Source of the DNA: Diphasiastrum complanatum
Taxonomy: Eukaryota; Streptophyta; Lycopodiopsida; Lycopodiales; Lycopodiaceae
Length of the DNA: 56,000 nt
Assembly: GCA_029204225.1 (NCBI GenBank)
Contig: CM055113.1
Coordinates: 33,946,329 to 34,002,328 of the forward strand
Direction of reading: 5' to 3'
Both the position numbers and the translations under genes were made by a program. The notes under the pieces were generated by a model. The model saw only the letters and a list, made by a program, of their open reading frames with translations, made no database searches and was not told where the DNA came from. Below, one piece after another: positions 1 to 10,583 of the stretch; the stretch's first letter is position 1; each line of letters begins with the position of its first letter.

Positions 1-656
1 GCTATGCCACCAGATCCCACAGCATCATTTTTCGAAATTGAATCCTCAAGCTTCTCCGCTAGATCAAGAAGAAAAAGATCCGAAGTTTGGCTTGGGGAAA
101 TTGAACTTTTTGGCCCTTCTCTGACATTCAGAGATGCTTTCAGCAGAAACCTCGTTTTTGTCCTCCCTGTTTTCCTGACACAGTTCACCAGACAAATTGA
201 ACAAGCTCATCTTGAACAAAGAATAGCAAATAAACTATTACAGCTAAGTAGGACAACAAGTCATATTCATAGCCAACAGCAAGAATAAAAGGCTGAAAAT
301 GACACAGGCACTGAGATTTTAGATTGCCGCATACCAGTTCTGGATTTCAAGTGTAAGATAGTCTGAAAAAAGAAAATTCAGTATTCAACAATAAAAACTG
401 GTAAAGTAGAACATCCGCGCTTAGGCATGAGGATGGAGAAAACTTACAAAATGGAGCTAGGGTTGCAAGAAAAGGCTTCATATCTCAGTGCTCTGCCCTG
501 TCCCTTGAAAAGGCAAATTTCACCATTGACAGGCTTCTTCCCTCCACCAATTGAAGACGGGTAGATGCTTGCAGATTTAGACAAGTGTGTTTCAGTTTTG
601 GGGGCAGAAGACAGGAACTCATAGGAGCAGAAAGAGCTTATCTGCATGACAGACAT
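1..656 (-). CDS. Putative plastid-targeted protein, 5' part of gene (two exons, runs off the window)
   Basis: I do not recognise the protein. Exon 1 is 448-656, starting at an ATG at 654-656; a second in-frame ATG lies at 645-647. It ends at a good donor (TT|GTAAGT). Exon 2 is 1-174 after a GTCAG acceptor. The phases agree (2 into 2) and exon 2 is open to the window edge; the donor and acceptor were chosen for this. The first 70 residues are rich in Ser, with few acidic residues, and later basic, like a chloroplast transit peptide. Exon 2 begins with a basic stretch (TKTRFLLKASLNV) followed by an amphipathic segment (DLFLLDLAEKLEDSI). The frame is also open upstream through the 81-bp repeats to 1034, so a longer N-terminus is possible, but that part is low-complexity and looks like leader. 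Plastid targeting is inferred from composition only. Confidence 0.45.
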
Positions 657-730
657 TCTTGAGAGAATAAAAGAGTTGCGGATTCCAAATGGAATGCTTC
701 CACCAGCAAAAGGTATGCGTCCGGTGCACA

Positions 731-1052
731 GAATTGTTTTCTTTGAGCCTGCAGCCTGCTTGGAAGCTAATTTTGCTCTCTGTTTCTTCAAACATAAACG
801 AAACTGCGGATCTGAATTGTTTTCTTTGAGCCTGCAGCCTGATTGGAAGCTAATTTTGCTCTGTTTCTTCAAACATAAACGAAACTGCGAATCTGACTTG
901 TTTTCTTTGAGCCTGCAGCCTGATTGGAAGCTAATTTTGCTCTGTTTCTTCAAACATAAACGAAACTGCGAATCTGACTTGTTTTCTTTGAGCCTGCAGC
1001 CTGATTGGAAGCTAATTTTGCTCTGTTTCTTCAAACATAAACGAAACTGCGG
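731..1052. repeat. Four tandem 81-bp repeats in the leader of the 5' gene
   Basis: Units begin at 731, 814, 895 and 976. The first is 83 bp, with an extra CT; the next two are 81 bp; the last is cut short. They are nearly identical. Because 81 is a multiple of three, both strands stay open across the array, giving long spurious reading frames. The array lies just upstream of the start codon at 656 on the minus strand, so it is probably 5' UTR or promoter-proximal. Confidence 0.9.
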
Positions 1053-1056
1053 CTTG

Positions 1057-2095
1057 TCAGATCATTGCTTTCGCTAATTCTTCTGAAATTGACTCCACTC
1101 CATCGCTGGAAACCCTAATTTCTCTGCAAAAGCAGAGGAATGCAAGGAAGGAGAGATGGCTTCTGTTCTTCTTGCATCCAGAAATGCGAGTATGGAGGCT
1201 TAACCGCACGGTGTATTTCACGCCCCATCGCTAGGATTCTGCCACGCGTACACCTGCAATTTCGGGCTGCTTTGTGCTTTTGGATCGTGGCACCGTGGCA
1301 AGATCTGGACGTTTGTGAGGAATCCGACGGTGGGCGGGGTTTGAAACATCCCTTGGGTTTAAGAGACCATGGGCAGAAAAAAGAGTCGTACATGAGTGAG
1401 GCTCTTCTCTCTTGGGGAATAGATGGGTTGGAAAGAGTCCTTTTTAAGGGCGTCTTTCCATGTCACTCGTTTCACTCGTGCGGCGCACCTATGCGGGTTT
1501 ACAGGTGACCCGTTTTCTTTAGCACCTAAAAATTGGATTCTATGCAAACCCACTCACCCGTTGAACGATCCGTTCATTTTCGTCCCTTTTCGCAAGTGAA
1601 CGGCTGCATAGAAAGATGCTCTAAAAAGCCAAGGAGGGGATGAGATGCAACTTAATGGCACTACATTTTTTAGGTCCACTCTCTTGGATGGTAACCATGT
1701 GTCAGAATTCCACTTGGAGACTTTTGAATTGTTGATCTTCAACACATGGCATGCTCCTTGAGCATATCAAGCTGCCGCATGCTTAAAATCCTCACAATGC
1801 CAACAAGATACAGATCCAAATCTTTACAGCGTGATCCACGCCAAGTGTCAAAACTTTCACTTGGAAACTTTTGAATGGCTCATCATTAACACGTGAAAAG
1901 ATTTGAGTCTTCTTAAGAATATCCAACATTGGGGCAAATTTAAAATCTTAGTGTACATTGGGGGAGGTAGGCTCAAGGGGGTTACCACCACTTTACTTGG
2001 TCCAAGCATGTGAGGGTGCTAAGTGCTTGAATGACTTAATCACACATTTTGATTGACCCATGATCCCCGATTACGATAGGCTTGGGGGGGGGGGG
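1057..2095. other. Intergenic, no gene seen; one imperfect direct repeat
   Basis: I find no supportable coding sequence. About 50 bp near 1690-1745 recurs imperfectly at 1846-1898, sharing the core CACTTGGARACTTTTGAAT. A run of 12 G ends at 2095 and directly abuts the first copy of the Copia duplication. Confidence 0.6.
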
Positions 2096-2468
2096 ATAGG
2101 CTCATATGGGTCGTTATTGACCTAGGTCCCACTACAAAATCACAAGGCCCACAATTCTAAAGTTAAGTGTTCTTTTGCTTATCTCGATCTTGGGAGGCAT
2201 GTATTATTGAGACATCCCCCTACTTCCTACATCACAATGGGAGTTTGTGGCTTGGAGTACACACACTTGCATGGAAATTTCTCAATTTTGTAGTTGTCAA
2301 CCCTACCTTGTTCTGCCAATAGGGAACATGTTGCATATCACCTCTTTGGGTAGCAATTGTAATATCCTGAATTTGAAACAATTTGTGTTTTATCTATATT
2401 TTAAGGATTTGCTCTTTAGCCTTATGAATATCATGGGTTTTCTTGGTCCATCATCTCAACCTCTTAGG

Positions 2469-2762
2469 ACACAGCTGATCAGGAGCATAATCGGGCTGAT
2501 ATACCACAAGAGCCAGCACCACAAGGAGCAGAACAGCTTCCTGATGACTAGCAGGGCAGTGAAAGCAACGTCGAGGCACCAATCCTCGATGCCGAATTAT
2601 ATCAAAAGGTTTTTGGAACACTACTGCCGGATACGCAGAAGCTATTCAGCATCTTGCCAGCTTGGAGAAAGTATCCAAGATGCTGGCTCAAAAGTATGAA
2701 AGAGTCCAAGCAGACCTCGCCCAGAGGGATACAGAGCTGAGCGAAACAAAGTCTGAGCTGGC
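2469..2762 (+). other. Foreign 294-bp insert encoding a coiled-coil-like segment
   Basis: This is present only in copy 1 of the duplication and is more GC-rich than the flanks. One plus frame near 2640-2760 reads as a heptad-like, charged helix containing LEKVSKMLAQKYERVQADLA. A different frame runs on from the upstream block. It may be captured sequence from another gag gene or a host gene; I cannot name the source. Confidence 0.5.
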
Positions 2763-2908
2763 CTATAGAAGATTTTTCTAACTACAACCACATGATGTCG
2801 CAACAATGTTATGCAACCATAATAATGACTCCAAGATTGCTACAAAGCACTTGAGAACAAAAGAGCAATTATTTGTTGAAGAACTCCATGCATTGGAGAT
2901 ACTCTAAA

Positions 2909-3296
2909 GAACAATGAACTTGTTCAAGTAATCCTTAATGGATTAAGAGATGAGTATAAAAACATTGTCCAATCCTATGCTATTAAGGAGGAGCTACCAA
3001 CATTGGAAACTCTTCAAGGAGTTCTAATTGCTAAAGAAAGAAAGCAAGAGAACAAGTTGTTGAGGATCAACAAACTCTCAATGAAGGATGGTGGAGATGA
3101 CAAAGCACTCTTCACCAAGGACAAGTCAAGAGGCAAGGACAAAGGACAACATCAACACTTCAAGAAGGACAAGGACAAAGCAAAGATCAAAGACTATGAT
3201 CGAGAAGTAGATGACTTATCTCATTCTTCTACTTCCAATTACAAGAAGATTCAAGAAAATCAAGCCAACATTACCAAAGAGGACTCATTTGCATAA
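2909..3296 (+). pseudogene. Copia gag (UBN2-like) fragment, copy 1
   Basis: The frame reads as the distal part of a Copia gag protein: an 'LNGLRDEY' segment, then the KERKQENKLL region, then a Lys-rich linker (KDKSRGKDKGQ) of the kind that precedes the zinc knuckle. It ends at a stop created by the duplication junction at 3290-3298. No zinc knuckle remains. Gag would form the particle shell around the element RNA; this fragment cannot. Confidence 0.6.
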
Positions 3297-3860
3297 CATA
3301 GGCTCATATAGGTCGTTATTGACCTAGGTCCCACTACAAAATCACAAGGCCCACAATTCTAAAGTTAAGTGTTCTTTTGCTTATCTCGATCTTGGGAGGC
3401 ATGTATTATTGAGACATCCCCCTACTTCCTACATCACAATGGGAGTTTGTGGCTTGGAGTACACACACTTGCATGGAAATTTCTCAATGTTGTAGTTGTC
3501 AACCCTACCTTGTTCTGCCAATAGGGAACATGTTGCATATCACCTCTTTGGGTAGCAATTGTAATATCCTGAATTTGAAACAATTTGTGTTTTATCTATA
3601 TTTTAAGGATTTGCTCTTTAGCCTTATGAATATCATGGGTTTTCTTGGTCCATCATCTCAACCTCTTAGATTAGGTTAGTACATGCCGAATATAAACTAT
3701 TAAGATAATTGGACTATAGAAGATTTTTCTAACTACAACCACATGATGTCGCAACAATGTTATGCAACCATAATAATGACTCCAAGATTGCTACAAAGCA
3801 CTTGAGAACAAAAGAGCAATTATTTGTTGAAGGACTCCATGCATTGGAGATACTCTAAAG

Positions 3861-4259
3861 AACAATGAACTTGTTCAAGTAATCCTTAATGGATTAAGAG
3901 ATGAGTATAAAAACATTGTCCAATCCTATGCTATTAAGGAGGAGCTACCAACATTGGAAACTCTTCAAGGAGTTCTAATTTCTAAAGAAAGAAAGCAAGA
4001 GAACAAGTTGTTGAGGATCAACAAACTCTCAATGAAGAATGGTGGAGATGACAAAGCACTCTTCACCAAGGACAAGTCAAGAGGCAAGGGCAAAGGACAA
4101 CATCAACACTTCAAGAAGGACAAGGACAAAGCAAAGAGCAAAGACTATGATCGAGAAGTAGATGACTTATCTCATTCTTCTACCTCCAATTACAAGAAGA
4201 TTCAAGAAAATCAAGCCAACATTACCAAAGAGGACTCATTTGCAAGTGAAGGAGAATGA
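3861..4259 (+). pseudogene. Copia gag (UBN2-like) fragment, copy 2
   Basis: This is a near-identical second copy of the gag fragment. It reads a few codons beyond the duplication end and stops just before the protease frame at 4266. The longest ATG frame is 3954-4259 (101 residues). It has the same Lys-rich tail and lacks a zinc knuckle. Confidence 0.6.
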
Positions 4260-4265
4260 TCACTC

Positions 4266-4838
4266 ATGGTGTCTAGCTTCTCCTATACACCCTTCAATGA
4301 TGTATCTCGGTACATTGATAGTGGTGCTACATCACACATGGGTTACACCAAGAGTTCTTTTGTTTCTATTGAACCATTTCAAGAACTCAAGAAATCAATG
4401 TACACAACTATTGATCATGGATGTTCTATTGAAGGAGTTGGAATTATTTCTTTGAATCTTGCATCTTCTATGAGTATATCACTTTCCAGTGTACTCTTTC
4501 TTCCAAAACTCACAAAGAATGTGATTAGTGCTGGAAAGTTGCTTGATGATGGTTTTGATGTGGAATTTAATGTCAAGAATTGTAACATTAAGAAAGGTGA
4601 TGAGATCCTAGCATGTGGATCAAAATATGGTGGCATTTTCAAGTTAGATCTATATGAAGATACAAGTTCTTGTGATATTGCTTTGATGACTAGTATTTCC
4701 AAGGAGGAAGTATGGCATAGGAGATTGCATGATACCAATTTTAGATCTATGTCTTTTCTGGTCAAGGAGATCAAGCCAAGAGTGGCTTGTTTTGTTGCAA
4801 AATCACATAAGAAATCATGTATGATGTCTTCTACTTAG
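4266..4838 (+). pseudogene. Copia protease and GAG-pre-integrase fragment
   Basis: A 190-codon frame. Residues 18-25 read DSGATSHM, the aspartic protease signature of Copia elements. Residues around 152-158 read VWHRRLHD, the start of the GAG-pre-integrase domain with its zinc-binding His. The CxxC that should complete the finger is damaged, and a TAG ends the frame at 4836-4838. In-frame sequence after that stop resembles the first part of the integrase core. Not functional. Confidence 0.75.
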
Positions 4839-5215
4839 ACTTTACATCCATTGGAGTTGGAACACTTGGATGTTCACCTTTCTTCATCAATAAGCAAGGG
4901 AGATACTTGCTTTTATACTGTTATTGATAATTTCACAAGTGTTTCTTCAAGTTTTATGGTGCATGATTATTTTTCATTATGCAAAGCTTTGTGGAGTTAT
5001 AGAGCTATTGGAATATATACAACATACGGAGTCTTGCTCAACTATAAGCCTAAGGTTATGTACCTTAGCATACTTGGAAGTTATTGCTTTGCATGTGCTC
5101 TTTTGGAAGCAAGGAAAGAAAGAGATTGGGACGCAAATGACTCGTCTGAGATGGGACGTGAATGCCTCGGCTGAGTTGGGACGCGAAAGAGGGGCGGCGT
5201 AGATGGGGACGTGAA

Positions 5216-6640
5216 GGATGTGCAGACTATGGGTAAACTGTGTGTAGAGGGGAACGTCGAAAGATCTGAGAATGTATGTAGGACATGTGGAGGGTGGTTG
5301 CAGGTCGGTTTGAGTGTGAACGGATCTGAAAATGTTTCAGATTGCTTGTATGGATCCAATCAAAGGTAGTGTTGCAGCATGTAGCATTTCAGAATGTGAG
5401 TGGTGCAAGTGGCAATGGGTCAAATGTTGACAGATCCTCCGCTTGGGAGAATTTATTTACTATTTCTTTTTCTTACGTCTTGTTCACAGAACCATTTCTG
5501 CCCATTACCAAGCTCATTGGGCATTTATAGATGTTTTCTTGATATTACAATGTCCAAACCAGGCAGAATGGACGGATTATTGTTGTAGTATTGTCCTGTC
5601 TGTCATAGCACACTCAAGGTCGTTCTCTCTTGAAAGCACTCACACTCAAACAGAGATGCAAGCCATGAACATTCATTTACAGATCAGCATGCAGCACAAA
5701 TGAACGTTCAACAGTTTCTATAGCTACCTACTCTAAAAACGAGCTACAATCAGATCCTAAACATTCTACACTGAAGCTACACCTGCATTAATCCACAGAA
5801 CTTAAACAAGAAACTAATCTACAACATTTTAGAAGTCCAAGAATCAAGAAACCAACCAGTCTTTTGATTCTTGGACATCCCAAGAACATCAAGAACAGGA
5901 TTGTAAGATAATATGCAAGAACTACACCACAAACCCAGTCTATTTAGTTTACTTGAATGCTGATTCCTACATTAATCTACAAACAATAAATGAAAACTAA
6001 TCACTCTAGGAAAGCAGAAAATTAGTATGGCATCTGTCCTGATACGGTTTTGTTATAGGGCAGAATGTATTGCTAACTATGAAAATGCATGATAGGGAAG
6101 ATTGGACGTACTATTTGTAATTGCAATCAAGCTAATAATGTTGTGAATCTTGTTTCGGACATGGATAACAACTCATGCTCAACTATGACACCTGTCTTCC
6201 TCACGTAACTAACTCATGCGGTTGTGTTTTGTGGAATTGTGGCAGGTAACAGTTGGGTAACCTAAAACTTGCTTCGCTTTATAGTACTTGAAGAGATAAA
6301 ATGTTTTGAGCCACAAAGTTTTTCTAGCTTTCGAAATACAGGGAGCTGCCCACAGGCGAAGAATGTCCCAGTCCATAACTGCAGATAATTGTTTCAGTTG
6401 AAAGACACTCGAAGACGAAGACCAGATGTTTGTCGACGACTGAAAGGTACTCGAAGGCGATGGTCAAATGTTCGAAGACCGAAAGAGCGCAAAGGAGAAG
6501 GCAAAGCCCAAACAAGACACGCAGCCGAACAACTCCCAAAGATCAAAAGGCAGCGGATCTTCACGATCCAAGTACAAAAGAAATCATGAAAGTACAAGAA
6601 AAACGTCCTCCTCCATAGATGGTGCTGAAGGCAATCTGAA
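5216..6640. other. No gene seen
   Basis: Short frames only, with no recognisable motif or domain. Composition is moderately AT-rich. Confidence 0.5.
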
Positions 6641-6644
6641 TATC

Positions 6645-7525
6645 GTTGGAACGTGCTTAATTAGCCATTTTTATAATTTTAGATTAGATCTCTTTCTCTC
6701 CATTCATATAAGCAGCTTGAAGATGAGAGAATCGGTTGGATTGTTAGTTAGTTGGATTGTCAATTGATTGAGTGTCAACCTGAGCTAAGCATAGTATTGC
6801 TGAAGCAGACGTCCAAGAAGTCCGCTAGTAGGTGAGACGATCCATTATTATTCGAGAGAGGCATAGTATCTCTCACGCCAACACGTTGTGTGGGTTTGTC
6901 ACAGCAACACTCTTACAACATGTTGAATGATCTTGAATGCTTTGATGTATGATTGTTGTCTATTTGTAATCAATTGTTTATTCATCATTCCGCACACTAG
7001 TTCATCTTGTTTATTAATCTACACTCTGAAGGATTGTGGATCTGATCTAGCATGCAGTAGCCCAAACAAACTCGAATTCCATTCAAGTTTTTCTGCAACA
7101 GTGGTATCAGAGTCTCTAATAAAGTTTCAGAGCTATCAGACTCAGGAGATCGAACATTCAGAACAAAAAACCAAAAAACAACCTGAAGAAGACAATTCAC
7201 AAAAATGGCATCTATAAGCAGCATACAGTCGAAGATCTGCACAATCCTCAACTCAGCTGGTTATAGATTAAAGTACAATCAAAATGAATCTATAAATAAG
7301 TACAAAGCTAGACTTGTTGCTAAAGGTTTTCTTCAAACTAAAGGCATAGATTATGAAAAAACATTTGCACAAAAAAGCGTGGATATTTTTTTCCACAAAA
7401 AAAATGGTTATTTTTGGATGGAGATGTTGATTAGTAATGTGAGTTGTGCTTATAGGAATGTCACTGTTGTCAGACTTAATGCCTTGGGGACAATGCTAGA
7501 GAACCTGGTGTATTCGCAGGTTTAG
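6645..7525 (+). mobile_element. Internally deleted Copia element: LTR end, primer-binding site, 5' gag start fused to RT piece
   Basis: A TGGTATCAGAG motif at about 7094-7104 matches the initiator-Met tRNA primer-binding site of plant Copia elements. It follows an LTR-like end (…GCAACA). The LTR probably starts near 6645-6655; an A/T-rich CATATAAG box lies near 6704. A reading frame starts at the ATG at 7205, about 100 nt after the primer site, as gag does. After about 27 codons it jumps into reverse transcriptase (YKARLVAKGF, then GIDYEKTFA), so gag to integrase has been deleted. The frame then degenerates. The LTR start is uncertain and no 3' LTR was found. Confidence 0.6.
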
Positions 7526-7908
7526 TTATGTCATACCACATATAGACATTAACTAGGCAATGTCTCATTCAACTACCTCGATGGTTTTTTATTATAAACT
7601 TTTAATCTATACACTTTCTATGTTTGCCTAGAGCACCAAGTAAATTAGTACAAGCTTTTGAGGTTTAACATAGGCATCGATGTCACACATAGGCACCACT
7701 CCACATTATGGTCATTACCTTTGAAGTGCTTAATTCACATATAGTCCTCTTATCATGTAGCTTATGGGTTCAATTCACAATATTCAAGCAAGTCTCTCTT
7801 TAATAATAACATCTATGTTTCTTCTCTGTACATTTTATCTCAAGTTTTACCGTAATAATACAATGCAGTATACGTATTAGGGTGAGGTTTCTTCATAGTA
7901 TTAAAGCA

Positions 7909-8890
7909 AGTCTCTCTGATAATGACAAATGGATGAAAGAAATAAAACTAATGGATCAAAACAATTTGCGTCATCCTTTTTAGTATAGCAAGTAAAATTC
8001 ACAATTCATTTGACCTGCAAACAGATTATGATGAACTTGGATTGAATATAATGCAGACAGGATCAGTAGCTTGGATACCTCTAATCTCTATATAAATTAG
8101 CCTCCCTTGGGTATTACTTTGACTGATCCATTGACACTTGAGAGAGGCATCTGTAAGGCTAAAAGTTGTTTATTGCAGTCAAAGTAGACTCCATGGTGTT
8201 CTAGGATCTACATGGCAAGAATCATATGGGTCAAACCTATTACCCTGACTTTGTTGGACACCCAACCGGACTTTTTGCTTAGACTAGCTAATTTCAATTG
8301 CAGCTTAGTAGAACTTACATTCGCAAAGAGCTGAAAGTCTTGCACAATCCCATTTTGGTTTTTGACATTCATTGAATTATAGATAAAGTTCAACAGGAGG
8401 CTAGTCTCTCTAATAATGACAAACGGATGAAAGAAATAAAACTAATGGATCAAAACAATTTGCGTCATCCTTTTTAGTATAGCAAGTAAAATTCATAATT
8501 CATTTGACCTGCAAACAGATTTTGATGAACTTGGATTGAATATAATGCAGACAGGATCAGTAGCTTGGATACCTCTAATCTCTATATCAATTAGCCTCCC
8601 TTGGGTATTACTTTGACTGATCCATTGACACTTGAGAGAGGCATCTGTAAGGCTAAAAGTTGTTTATTGCAGTCAAAGTAGACTCCATGGTGTTCTAGGA
8701 TCTACATGGCAAGAATCATATGGGTCAAACCTATTACCCTGACTTTGTTGGACACCCAACCGGACTATTTGCTTAGACTAGCTAATTTCAATTGCAGCTT
8801 AGTAGAACTTACATTCACAAAGAGCTGAAAGTCTTGCACAATCCCATTTTGGTTTTTGACATTCATTGAATTATAGATAAAGTTCAACAG
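7909..8890. repeat. Near-identical 488-bp tandem duplication
   Basis: Copy 1 is about 7909-8396 and copy 2 about 8403-8890, 494 bp apart, differing at only a handful of bases. No recognisable domain is encoded. A 61-codon minus frame (8208-8393 in copy 1) is present but unsupported. High identity points to a recent event. Confidence 0.9.
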
Positions 8891-9540
8891 CAGCCTCCTG
8901 CAGACTTTTGCACCAGGTAGCATGGGAAGAATGATCCAAAAATAAGCATTAAAGCTCTAGAAATTGCTTGAATCAGAAGAATTTGTCAATCAACTGCAGG
9001 CTGGCATATGAGGTACAAATATCCAGCAATGAAATGCAAGGATATTATTTCCACGACTTTATTCATGTGATTCTTTCATTTGAGAGCTCATCTTGGTTGT
9101 GTTCTCTTGCATTTGCTATCTACAATCATAATTGGGTCAAAGTACTATTTCTACAACCATGCTTTCAACCTTTTTGCATTTGCAATGATCACATGTGGCA
9201 TATAACGAAGTTCATGAGACATCTTAATTTAACGTAGACAAGCTCAAAGAGGAACTCAAATAAGTGCTGCACGGAATAAACCCTTTGCGAACTTTTATAC
9301 AGAATGTCTACAGTTCCCAACAATTTCCAACTGTATTGCCACTTGTCTGGTGGCACAATGCAAAAGCTCATTTACAAAAAATCGTTTTATCTGTACGTCG
9401 ATAAAGATTCCAAGATACTGTTACAAAATAGTCGCCGCAGGTAAAAAGTAGAGCCCTTCTGCAGTCAGAATGAAAATGCCTCTTGCATCCCGGTTCCCAT
9501 TACAATCATTTTTCTACAGTCAGCCTATTTGAAAGCTGTT
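8891..9540. other. No gene seen
   Basis: Short frames on both strands with no recognisable motif. Possibly the decayed 3' end of the Copia relic that follows on the minus strand. Confidence 0.4.
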
Positions 9541-10180
9541 TTCTGTTCCACCTTCGGCAAAGAGCGTTTCTACGCAGATACATTCCTTGGCTGCCACAGA
9601 TACTGCCATGAATTTTACTTCTATAGCTGACAGAGCTGCAATAGCTTGTCTCCTGCTGTTTTAAGAGAACTTGCTATCGTTACAACTCTTCTGTGAATTC
9701 TCTAGTGTACAGGTTTTCTCCCACTGCAGACAGCTGCAAAATTCCAGGATTATGTGATTCTTCTTAACTTCATGGCATAGATTGTATAAACACAGTACAT
9801 CTAAAAATGCTTCTTGTTGTCTGCTATTGTTCCCTTTAGGATTGCTTTCAAGCTGGCTTAGCATGCTTCATAGATATCTTTGTTTTCAAGTGTTCTGGAC
9901 AAGCACCCACAATAATTTTGAAATAGAGATCCATGGTGTGGAAACAAGATCACGTTTATCCATTCCATAACTGTCCAAAATCTCTTCTAATCTTTCTTTC
10001 CCATTTGCCTTGATCATTTCTTCACTTACTTGTACTCGTATTTCCAAGCACTTGTGAAGTTCACCAAAGTCTTTTTCTCAACTTTTTCAGATGGTTGTAC
10101 TTTTCGCTCATTCATAGTTGCGTGTTGCTACTTGCAATTATCAAATCATCAATACACAAAGGCATGATTATTAAGCTATC
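9541..10180 (-). mobile_element. Degenerate Copia reverse transcriptase / RNase H relic (minus strand)
   Basis: Read on the minus strand, about 10130-10180 contains CIDDLIIAS, a changed form of the YVDD catalytic box of Copia RT. About 10030-10080 reads DFGELHKCLEIRVQ, like the conserved RT thumb-side segment. About 9920-9970 resembles the segment ending in VSTP. About 9541-9665 reads RQAIAALSAIE then AVSVAAKE, the Copia RNase H signature. The order is right but the pieces sit in shifting frames. It lies about 400 bp downstream of the polymerase gene's stop codon. Confidence 0.6.
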
Positions 10181-10398
10181 TCGACTACGACACTAAATTC
10201 ATGATTTCTCATTTACTCGATGCACTGCAAAGTGCCCTGTTGATGCCTGCAGCAAGTTCACAGACGAGGGGGGAGAGAGGTGCATCAACAAGCAGAGATA
10301 TGGGTTAGTCCGTTATAAAAGGATCAACCAAAAATTTACACCTCACTTGGCATGATGAACTGACAAGTAGAAACACATTATATGCAAAACATTAAGGT

Positions 10399-10404
10399 TT
10401 TATT
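10399..10404 (-). promoter_or_regulatory. Candidate polyadenylation signal (AATAAA) of the Pol V-type gene
   Basis: AATAAA on the minus strand, about 180 nt after the stop codon at 10584-10586. The spacing fits a plant 3' UTR. There is no transcript evidence. Confidence 0.35.
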
Positions 10405-10583
10405 TCACAGATAAGTCTATTAAAAAATTTGACCAAAAAATTCAGCCTAACTTGATCTAACAAATAAAAGTTCTAGCATGCACGCAGCAATAACATACAA
10501 AGATATAGCATACGAAACTTCTAGCATGCACACAGCATAAACAAAAAAGACCAATGTAGAGTTTTATGGGGAAAGTGAACCTT

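Larger units (their letters stand above)
2096..4242 (+). repeat. Tandem duplication inside the Copia relic (A-B, A'-B')
   Basis: Block A is 2096-2468, copied at 3298-3669. Block B is 2763-3290, copied at 3714-4242. Copies are almost identical. The offset is 1,202 bp for A and 951 bp for B because the linkers differ: 294 bp (2469-2762) in copy 1 and 44 bp (3670-3713) in copy 2. Confidence 0.9.
2096..5080 (+). mobile_element. Degenerate Ty1/Copia retrotransposon with internal tandem duplication
   Basis: Order on the plus strand: duplicated non-coding and gag segments (2096-4242), then a protease to GAG-pre-integrase frame (4266-4838), then a remnant matching the start of the integrase core (about 4850-5010). 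The order gag, protease, pre-integrase, integrase is that of Copia. No LTR pair or reverse transcriptase is present. Stops and loss of most of pol make it a relic. Confidence 0.75.

Noticed and set aside
731-1052. CRISPR-like array
   Set aside because: Direct tandem repeats without spacers in a plant nuclear genome.
646-1077. 143-codon plus-strand frame and the antisense 196-codon frame through 731-1052
   Set aside because: Both are kept open by the 81-bp tandem repeats. Only the part of the minus frame below 656 is supported by a splice donor.
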